Both the position numbers and the translations under genes were made by a program. Under the pieces are notes generated by a model, which saw nothing but the letters and a program-made list of their open reading frames with translations, ran no database searches and was not told the DNA's origin. Below, piece after piece: positions 1-4,608 of a DNA stretch of 6,774 nt (the first letter of the stretch is position 1; the number at the start of each line of letters is the position of its first letter). Origin of the DNA: CAMLKC01 sp035493555 (GTDB lineage: Bacteria > Patescibacteriota > Saccharimonadia > Saccharimonadales > Saccharimonadaceae); assembly GCA_035493555.1 (NCBI GenBank), contig DATJIC010000002.1, positions 1 through 6,774 of the forward strand, given 5' to 3'.

Positions 1-544
1 TGGGATTGTCGCCGCCGCAGTCAAATGTCGTGTCTGCCGCTTTAACTGCGTTAACTGCAGCCTGAGCTGCCGCTTTTTTTGCCGCCACGGCACTGACAAG
101 TTGGTCATAGGTAGCAAGTACCTTGCCCTTGCTTTGATAAAAAGCTTCTACCCGCTCGGTAATTTTCGTAAAGAGCGCAATGTGGTTATCCCCACGCTTA
201 CCCGCCCTGGTCATAATCGTCTGGATAGCAGCCTGGTGCGCCTGGCAAGCTTTAAGCCGCCGGCCCGCAAGTCTATCCTTAACAGCCTGAACCCGTTCTT
301 TGGCCGTCTTCATTTCACTTCTCAGGCTTTCAACTTCCTGCTTGGTGACATCTTTGTCGTTGTCCGTATCAGTAGTTTGGTTATCCGTAGAGGTTGTACT
401 GTCCGATGACTGATTGGGTGATACTACCGATGAATCGTCATTCGTCTCAGTACCGTCGTGGGCATACACCGAGTATGCCGTCCCAAATGTAAGTAACATG
501 GTTACTGCTGCGACGCCTATAATTGCTATTCCCCGTTGCTTCAT
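1..544 (-). CDS. Secreted coiled-coil protein with two conserved-looking cysteines, partial (C-terminus off the left edge)
   Basis: The reading frame starts at ATG (complement of 542-544) and stays open for 181 codons to the window edge, so the C-terminus is missing. Residues 1-28 form a classic Sec signal peptide: basic MKQR, a hydrophobic core (about 6-21) and a likely cleavage after AYSVYA. Residues 29-66 are rich in Ser, Thr, Asp and Asn with almost no hydrophobics, probably a disordered linker. Residues 67-98 look like a charged coiled coil (VESLRSEMKTAKERVQAVKD). Then come Cys100, a helical stretch with the pattern ITERVEAFYQSKG (128-140), an Ala/Lys-rich helix (150-170) and an FDC motif with Cys176. 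Cys100 and Cys176 could form a disulfide outside the membrane. Patescibacteria commonly encode exported proteins of this style, but no function is known to me. An AGG 10 nt upstream is only a weak ribosome binding site. The gene lies 72 bp after the 510-aa membrane protein on the same strand, so a shared role at the cell surface is possible but unproven. Confidence 0.8.
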   Translation of the reverse strand, partial: MKQRGIAIIGVAAVTMLLTFGTAYSVYAHDGTETNDDSSVVSPNQSSDSTTSTDNQTTDTDNDKDVTKQEVESLRSEMKTAKERVQAVKDRLAGRRLKACQAHQAAIQTIMTRAGKRGDNHIALFTKITERVEAFYQSKGKVLATYDQLVSAVAAKKAAAQAAVNAVKAADTTFDCGGDNP

Positions 545-568
545 GCTCTAGATACCTGTTTAGCTTGT

Positions 569-603
569 ATTCTAAGCTTATGCTTAGAATTACGCCGTGT
601 CAA
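569..603 (-). promoter_or_regulatory. Possible promoter with overlapping palindrome, upstream of the secreted protein gene
   Basis: On the minus strand a perfect -35 hexamer TTGACA (complement of 598-603) lies in the 72-bp gap between the 510-aa gene and the secreted protein gene. The best -10 match, TAGAAT (complement of 569-574), is 23 bp away, longer than the usual 17. At the normal distance there is only TAAGCT. A perfect 9-bp inverted repeat (ATTCTAAGC, 4-nt loop, GCTTAGAAT; 569-590) fills the space between them and covers the -10 region. It has no downstream T-run, so it reads better as an operator or mRNA hairpin than as an intrinsic terminator. Seen: the repeat and the TTGACA. Inferred: promoter function. 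Confidence 0.4.
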
Positions 604-616
604 CGCACTACCTGCT

Positions 617-2149
617 CTACAATTCGTCTTTTTTGCTGGCGATAAATGCGCCCCACTGACGGATAAGGTGCAGGACTGTCTTAAGTGGCAGTTCGATAAC
701 CATATCGAGCATCATGGCAACAATATTAACGCGCGCGTATTTTTCACTCATCCAGCGGCCCACAACGACAAACGGAATATAGAGGAAGTCACGGATGATG
801 GTAATGCCATCCTGCTGGCTCTCCGACGCCTCGAGCTCGCGAATCTGGCGCGACAGACGGAAGCCCAGGAAGCTGGCCGTAGAAAGGAAGACGAAGAAAA
901 TAAAGAGGTGCAGAAGCGAAAAGCCAAGGGTAATAAGCCAAAAAGCCACGCCGCCAAATATCAATATAAAAAAGATGCTATAGGCGATATTAAAGGCCAG
1001 CCCAAAGCCCTTGCCGGTCCGGTACGACGACTCGATAGAACGCTCATTACCATACAAAAGATGATCGATAATATCCGTTAACGTGCGGGCATTTGATTCG
1101 CCCGGCAGGCGCAGCGTAAAGCGAAGCAGCACCATATACACCGGCGGGAAGAAAAGATTAATGATAAGAGGCAGCATGACAATCGAGCCGCTAACAAGAT
1201 AATCGTACGGAACCTCTATAGAAATACCAATTAAGAACTTGGTAATAATCAGGAAGATGACACTCTTGATAATACCCTTGTTAATACGGCTGTTGATCCG
1301 CGAATACTCATTTTGGATCTGCGCCTCGTAGGCTGATAAAAACTGATCCTGCGACGAAAGCAGCTGAACGGTGTCCTCGTGCTCGTCGATAAGGCGCCAT
1401 AAGACCCGTAGCGCCGCGCCGCGGCGACTGACCAAATGGTAAATTTTATCGGTCGTCGACGACTCTAAAATGCCATCTATCATTTTGTTCGTTTGTACAA
1501 ACGCGCTTGAGCCGGGGTGTTGGCGGTAGCGGTGTAAAAGTGCCGTCCGGATAGTAGCCGGATCAGACTTTAGAAGTGCCCGGTGAACCCCCGCAAACAA
1601 TGCTACCTCAAAGTCGGCCGGCTCTTTGCCGAAGAGTTTTTTGCGGTCGATCGTTGTCTGAAAATGTTCGTAGGCAAATTGAGTAAAGACGTCGCGCTTT
1701 AGGTCGCTATTAAGAATCCGCTCTACTTCTACCGCAAGAACCTGCAGCGTCCACTCGTCTTTTTTATGCTCAAGATGTGCCGCATAATACGCGCCGGCCA
1801 GCTTGTTGATCTGGTCGATCATATCTGTCGTTACAGTGTCGTTTTGCAGATAGCCGGCAAGTGTAAGCTCGGTAATGAGTTCCTCGCCCGTCTGCGAAAC
1901 CACGGCGCTATCCCGCGAAAAAAATACACGGCGGTAAAAACGGCCTGCGGCACGCTGAAGTAACAGATGCTCCTCGGTGTATTCGGCCGCATTACGAAGT
2001 TGTTCATACGCAAAGGTGAGCGTACGGCCAGCACCGGTAACATGCACTTTTTGCGCATTATTAATATCGGCGGCGGCAACGTCGCTTTGCTTAGCCGCAG
2101 TCCGAAGTGCCTCGGCAAATCGCCGGCCTATGTCATTAAGAGGATTCAT
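617..2149 (-). CDS. Conserved-type membrane protein of unknown function, 510 aa, four predicted transmembrane helices
   Basis: I do not recognise a named family, but long membrane proteins with this C-terminal style seem common in Saccharibacteria and relatives. Residues 1-290 are soluble-looking, mostly helical and charged, with no signal peptide. Four hydrophobic segments follow at about 292-311, 318-345 (containing an FFPP turn), 384-409 and 411-432. Between helices 2 and 3 lies a polar loop with LRLPGESNARTLTDIIDHLLYG (split here as residues 346-367). The C-terminal tail (about 453-510) is amphipathic, with aromatic and basic residues (FLYIPFVVVGRWMSEKYARV region, then IELPLK and QWGAFIASK), and may lie along the membrane. 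No catalytic motif, nucleotide-binding loop or metal site stands out. The ATG at 2149 has no Shine-Dalgarno but follows a good promoter very closely, which supports this start. It ends in TAG, and the secreted protein gene follows 72 bp later on the same strand. A scaffold, transport or envelope-morphology role is only a guess. Confidence 0.85.
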   Translation of the reverse strand: MNPLNDIGRRFAEALRTAAKQSDVAAADINNAQKVHVTGAGRTLTFAYEQLRNAAEYTEEHLLLQRAAGRFYRRVFFSRDSAVVSQTGEELITELTLAGYLQNDTVTTDMIDQINKLAGAYYAAHLEHKKDEWTLQVLAVEVERILNSDLKRDVFTQFAYEHFQTTIDRKKLFGKEPADFEVALFAGVHRALLKSDPATIRTALLHRYRQHPGSSAFVQTNKMIDGILESSTTDKIYHLVSRRGAALRVLWRLIDEHEDTVQLLSSQDQFLSAYEAQIQNEYSRINSRINKGIIKSVIFLIITKFLIGISIEVPYDYLVSGSIVMLPLIINLFFPPVYMVLLRFTLRLPGESNARTLTDIIDHLLYGNERSIESSYRTGKGFGLAFNIAYSIFFILIFGGVAFWLITLGFSLLHLFIFFVFLSTASFLGFRLSRQIRELEASESQQDGITIIRDFLYIPFVVVGRWMSEKYARVNIVAMMLDMVIELPLKTVLHLIRQWGAFIASKKDEL

Positions 2150-2162
2150 AAATACTTTGTTT

Positions 2163-2191
2163 AATATACTCGTTTTTACTTAAATTGTAAA
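2163..2191 (-). promoter_or_regulatory. Promoter of the 510-aa membrane protein gene, near-leaderless
   Basis: On the minus strand TTTACA (complement of 2186-2191, 5/6 to the -35 consensus) is followed after exactly 17 bp by TATATT (complement of 2163-2168, 5/6 to the -10 consensus). Transcription should start near 2156, only about 7 nt before the ATG at 2149. The short leader explains why no Shine-Dalgarno is present. The match to sigma-70-type hexamers is seen; the start site is inferred. Confidence 0.6.
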
Positions 2192-2225
2192 CGTCCCCAC
2201 CTCTTTATAGTAGCAGGCGGTTCAT

Positions 2226-2250
2226 AAAAACAAGCGCCAAAAAGACGCTT
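2226..2250 (-). terminator. Intrinsic terminator of tRNA-Arg(UCG)
   Basis: Read on the minus strand, AAGCGTC pairs with GGCGCTT across a TTTTT loop (7 bp with one G-U pair). GTTTTT follows directly. It starts 17 nt beyond the CCA end of the tRNA and separates the tRNA from the promoter of the 510-aa gene. Confidence 0.75.
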
Positions 2251-2266
2251 ATCTCTCATAAATTCT

Positions 2267-2343
2267 TGGTACACCCGGTAGGATTCGAACCTACGACACC
2301 TGGTTCCGAAGACCAGTGCTCTAATCCACTGAGCTACGGGTGC
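2267..2343 (-). tRNA. tRNA-Arg, anticodon UCG
   Basis: A 77-nt cloverleaf including an encoded CCA. The acceptor stem is GCACCCG/CGGGTGT with a G1-U72 wobble, followed by A73 and CCA. The D arm is GCTC/GAGC, the anticodon stem CTGGT/ACCAG, and its loop CTTCGGA places TCG at positions 34-36. The T arm is GTAGG/CCTAC with loop TTCGAAT. UCG reads CGA and, by wobble or modification, other CGN codons. It stands alone between its own promoter and terminator. Confidence 0.97.
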
Positions 2344-2356
2344 GAATAACTTTACT

Positions 2357-2365
2357 ATTATACCA
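2357..2365 (-). promoter_or_regulatory. Extended -10 promoter of tRNA-Arg(UCG)
   Basis: On the minus strand TGGTATAAT gives a perfect TATAAT with the TGn extension. The predicted start is near 2350, 7 nt before the mature tRNA 5' end. No good -35 hexamer is present at 17-18 bp (CTTAAT or CCTTAA), which is normal for extended -10 promoters. It diverges from the kinase promoter about 55 bp away. Confidence 0.65.
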
Positions 2366-2417
2366 GATTACAACAGATTATTAAGGTAATAGCCAAGAAG
2401 CCTGGTGCCTACCCCTG

Positions 2418-2446
2418 TTGCAACAGATGTATAACAGGTGTATAAT
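2418..2446 (+). promoter_or_regulatory. Promoter of the PfkB-family kinase gene, with overlapping repeats
   Basis: TTGCAA (2418-2423, 4/6) and a perfect TATAAT (2441-2446) are separated by 17 bp. The predicted start is near 2453, giving a leader of about 22 nt with a Shine-Dalgarno. A perfect 12-bp palindrome CTGTTGCAACAG (2415-2426) covers the -35. Two 11-bp tandem copies, AACAGATGTAT (2422-2432) and AACAGGTGTAT (2433-2443), cover the spacer and part of the -10. These are candidate binding sites for a regulator. Confidence 0.65.
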
Positions 2447-2474
2447 CACTCATTGGAACTAATGAAGGAAGCGT

Positions 2475-3449
2475 ATGCCTAAAGGTGTTGAGATTGCTGG
2501 TTTTGGAGCCGGCGCCCAAGATTATTTTCGTCCTATAGGTGATGTCGATGACGATCACCAGCCGGGAGCAAAAAAATCCACATGGACCGACCGCGAAGAC
2601 CGGCTTCTTCAAGAACTTATTGCTCAGGGATGCGAGACGCATGTTGGCGGCAATGTAGTTAACACGCTTGCCTATCTTGCCTGCCGCGGCAGCCTTCAGC
2701 CTAACGTCCGTTTTGTCAGCGCACTTGGCCACGACCAAGCCAGCGACGCGATACGGAATGAACTAAGCCTATTAAATATTCATGGAATGACTAATGACTC
2801 GCCCGATTACCTTCCAAGTGTCAGTATTGTTGAGCGCAGGGCACCGGGCCATGATCGAATGGTAAAAGGCCGTCCCCGAACCCCTCTAGACGCCTACGTC
2901 AGCAATCGACAAATTCACCAGGCAACAGCAAACGCTGATGTCGTTATTGCCGCGTCACTTAAAAGTATCGATCTTACGGACAGGGTTTTTGCCCAAACAC
3001 CAGAAGACACATTCACCTCCTACAACCCCGGGAGTTCGGAGTTTGACGACCCCGATGCGCTACGTGAACTCATGACAAAATATTACCCCAACCTTTTAGC
3101 ACTTAACGACGACGAGCTGAGGCAGCTAATGGGTGCCTCAAAAGATGCAGACCCCTTTGAGCTCGCTGCCGAGGCAAACCGGTACGCACTAAATGTTCTT
3201 TGCACCCTTGGTAAGCAGGGCATCCTGCTGTCCAATGGTCATAGGGTTTTATACCATCCGGCAGCCGAGATCCCACCTCACCAGGTTGTAGACACGCTAG
3301 GAGCCGGCGACCGGGCACACGCAATCGCACTGGATGGCCTCCTCTCAAGAAAAAGCGGCCATGCCATTTTAAGTAAAGTGGCCCAAGGTACTGCATCTGT
3401 GATCCAGCACGTTGGAGCACACGGCGACTTATACGCAGATGCCCATTAA
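2475..3449 (+). CDS. PfkB-family carbohydrate/nucleoside kinase (ribokinase fold)
   Basis: The family phosphorylates a hydroxyl of a sugar or nucleoside with ATP in the cytoplasm. At 324 residues it has the usual family length. Visible signatures are the N-terminal PfkB motif VGGNVVNTLAYLACRG (57-72), NPG at 184-186, the NxxE metal/phosphate motif in LNDDEL (N211, E214), TLGKQG (244-249) near the ATP site, and the C-terminal motif DTLGAGD (273-279), in which D279 is the expected catalytic base and GAG forms the anion hole. The residues after it are RAHA rather than the usual AF, so the second signature is imperfect. The substrate cannot be told from sequence; ribokinase-, adenosine-kinase- and KDG-kinase-like activities all remain possible. 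The start is set by GAAGGAAG (2464-2471), 3-7 nt before the ATG. No pathway neighbours are present: the gene sits alone between two antisense tRNA-Arg genes, with its own promoter and terminator. Confidence 0.88.
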   Translation: MPKGVEIAGFGAGAQDYFRPIGDVDDDHQPGAKKSTWTDREDRLLQELIAQGCETHVGGNVVNTLAYLACRGSLQPNVRFVSALGHDQASDAIRNELSLLNIHGMTNDSPDYLPSVSIVERRAPGHDRMVKGRPRTPLDAYVSNRQIHQATANADVVIAASLKSIDLTDRVFAQTPEDTFTSYNPGSSEFDDPDALRELMTKYYPNLLALNDDELRQLMGASKDADPFELAAEANRYALNVLCTLGKQGILLSNGHRVLYHPAAEIPPHQVVDTLGAGDRAHAIALDGLLSRKSGHAILSKVAQGTASVIQHVGAHGDLYADAH

Positions 3450-3456
3450 AAACGAC

Positions 3457-3482
3457 AAAGACTTCCATAGGAAGTCTTTTTT
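3457..3482. terminator. Shared, probably bidirectional intrinsic terminator between the kinase and tRNA-Arg(CCG)
   Basis: AAAGACTTCC (3457-3466), loop ATA, GGAAGTCTTT (3470-3479) form a perfect 10-bp stem. On the plus strand the T-run 3477-3482 follows, ending the kinase transcript 8 nt after its stop. On the minus strand the stem is followed by a weaker TTTGTCGTTTTT, and it begins only 6 nt beyond the tRNA CCA end, so it can also end the tRNA transcript. Confidence 0.85.
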
Positions 3483-3488
3483 CATATA

Positions 3489-3565
3489 TGGTACGCCCGA
3501 AGGGATTCGAACCCCCGGCCTTTGGTACCGGAAACCAACGCTCTATCCAGCTGAGCTACGGGCGC
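3489..3565 (-). tRNA. tRNA-Arg, anticodon CCG
   Basis: A 77-nt cloverleaf with encoded CCA. The acceptor stem is GCGCCCG/CGGGCGT, again with a G1-U72 wobble and A73. The anticodon stem TTGGT/ACCAA carries loop TTCCGGT, which places CCG at 34-36 and reads CGG. The T stem GGGGG/CCCTT contains two G-U pairs, but the TTCGAAT loop is standard. I see no convincing promoter upstream; TAAATA (complement of 3571-3576) is too close to the 5' end to be a confident -10. Confidence 0.96.
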
Positions 3566-3614
3566 ATATATATTTAGCCTAACAGATACATCGCTTTTCT
3601 ACTACTATCCGTGC

Positions 3615-3633
3615 TACTATAGATTGTATAGTA
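3615..3633. promoter_or_regulatory. Inverted repeat and probable promoter region of the oxidoreductase gene
   Basis: TACTATA (3615-3621), a 5-nt spacer and TATAGTA (3627-3633) form a perfect 7-bp inverted repeat. Both halves contain -10-like hexamers: TATAGA at 3618-3623 and TATAGT at 3627-3632. The first gives a more sensible leader of about 23 nt, and the second would start transcription at the Shine-Dalgarno itself. No strong -35 is visible (TTTTCT, 17 bp upstream of the first, is 3/6). An operator for a dimeric repressor is a reasonable but unproven reading. Confidence 0.4.
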
Positions 3634-3652
3634 AAAGAATAGGAGAACTATC

Positions 3653-4591
3653 ATGCGCGCAGTACAGCTCACCCATTACGGCGGCGAGGACGCACTACAA
3701 TTTACCGCCAGTGCAGCAAAGCCTACGGCTAAAGAAGGCCAGGTATTAGTAAAGGTCGAGGCGGCAAGCATAAATGCGATCGACTGGAAGATCCGCGAAG
3801 GAATGATGCAGCAGATGGCGCCAGTCACCTTCCCGGCAACTTTGGGAGGTGATCTCGCAGGAACCGTGGTTGAGGTAGGGCCTAACGTTGAACAGTTTAC
3901 TGTAGGACAGACGGTGTATGGTCAAACTAATCCCTTTAGCGGAGAAGGCTCATTCGCCGAGTTCACGCCTATTAATGCCACCAATCTTGCAGCAATGCCC
4001 AAATCTGCCGATTTTATTCACGCAGCCGCCCTGCCTCTTACCGCAGTCAGCGCCTACCAAGCACTCGTGGAAACGATTAACCTGCAGGCCGGACAAAAAA
4101 TTCTTATTCATGGCGGAGCGGGCGGTATTGGCAGCTTTGCCATCCAGCTAGCCAAGCACCTAGGGGCGTACGTTGCAACAACCACAGCGCCCGAAGATAC
4201 TACGTTTGCAAAAGAGCTTGGTGCCGATGAAGTTATTGACTACTCCACTCAAAAGTTTGAACAGATCCTACACGACGTTGATGCTGTATTTGACACCGTT
4301 GGCGGCGAAACCAACGAAAAATCGTACGCTGTTTTAAAAACAGGAGGCCAGCTTGTCTCAATGGCTGCGGCTCCCAACGAAACGCTCGCGGCAGAACATG
4401 GCGTGACAGCTTCGGCACAGCAAACAAGAGTAACGACCGAACGTCTGCAAAAGGTTGCCGAACTCACCAACCAAGGCGTACTGAAGCCGGCTATTGATAA
4501 AGTATTCTCGCTTGAGCAAACGGCCGAGGCTGTCGAGTACATGCGACACGGCCACCACCGCGGAAAAGTCGTCATTAAAACGACAGATTAG
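3653..4591 (+). CDS. Zinc-free MDR-family oxidoreductase, NADPH:quinone reductase-like
   Basis: A 312-residue medium-chain dehydrogenase/reductase of the quinone oxidoreductase branch, predicted to use NADPH to reduce quinones or enone-type substrates in the cytoplasm. The N-terminal GroES-like domain spans about 1-125 (VEAASINAIDWKIREG at 35-50, GGDLAGTVVEVG at 65-76). The Rossmann domain has the glycine-rich loop HGGAGGIG (153-160) in the AxxGxxG style of quinone reductases. LGADEVIDY (189-197) follows the second beta strand, FDTVGG is at 213-218, and the C-terminal HRGKVVI (302-308) is typical of the family. The protein contains no cysteine at all, so neither the catalytic nor the structural zinc site of alcohol dehydrogenases exists. 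The start follows AGGAG (3641-3645) at 7 nt. murB begins 17 nt after its stop, but with its own -10-like box. The physiological substrate is unknown; a role in detoxifying reactive carbonyls or quinones is family-based inference. Confidence 0.92.
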   Translation: MRAVQLTHYGGEDALQFTASAAKPTAKEGQVLVKVEAASINAIDWKIREGMMQQMAPVTFPATLGGDLAGTVVEVGPNVEQFTVGQTVYGQTNPFSGEGSFAEFTPINATNLAAMPKSADFIHAAALPLTAVSAYQALVETINLQAGQKILIHGGAGGIGSFAIQLAKHLGAYVATTTAPEDTTFAKELGADEVIDYSTQKFEQILHDVDAVFDTVGGETNEKSYAVLKTGGQLVSMAAAPNETLAAEHGVTASAQQTRVTTERLQKVAELTNQGVLKPAIDKVFSLEQTAEAVEYMRHGHHRGKVVIKTTD

Positions 4592-4593
4592 CG

Positions 4594-4599
4594 TATAAT
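4594..4599 (+). promoter_or_regulatory. -10 box of murB, probable leaderless start
   Basis: A perfect TATAAT lies 9 nt upstream of the murB ATG, inside the 17-nt gap after the oxidoreductase gene. A start 7 nt downstream would leave a leader of about 3 nt. There is no Shine-Dalgarno in AGAACCAA before the ATG. The -35 region (GTCATT at 17 bp) is weak. Read-through from the oxidoreductase gene is also possible. Confidence 0.5.
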
Positions 4600-4608
4600 C
4601 AGAACCAA

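Noticed and set aside
101..409. Plus-strand open frame of 102 codons
   Set aside because: The opposite strand carries a coherent signal peptide, linker and coiled coil in one frame across the same region; the plus frame has no ribosome binding site or recognisable domain.
569..590. Hairpin as intrinsic terminator of the 510-aa gene
   Set aside because: No T-run follows the stem in the transcript direction (it continues ACAAGC), so a classic intrinsic terminator is not supported.
617..628. C-terminal KDEL of the 510-aa protein
   Set aside because: KDEL is an ER retention signal only in eukaryotes; the other evidence is bacterial, so this is coincidence.
536..1081. Plus-strand open frame of 181 codons antisense to the 510-aa gene
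   Set aside because: It mirrors the coding sequence of the membrane protein, begins inside the upstream region of the secreted protein gene, has low-complexity charged sequence and no family signature.
2344..2474. Phage or genomic island attachment site next to tRNA-Arg
   Set aside because: No integrase gene and no repeat of the tRNA 3' end were seen; the 3' side of both tRNAs holds terminators only.
2409..2738. Minus-strand open frame of 109 codons over the kinase start
   Set aside because: It runs through the kinase promoter and the conserved GGN motif on the other strand, with no start signals.
3653..4591. Zinc-dependent alcohol dehydrogenase
   Set aside because: The protein has no cysteine and no GHE zinc motif; the AxxGxxG-type loop fits quinone reductases.
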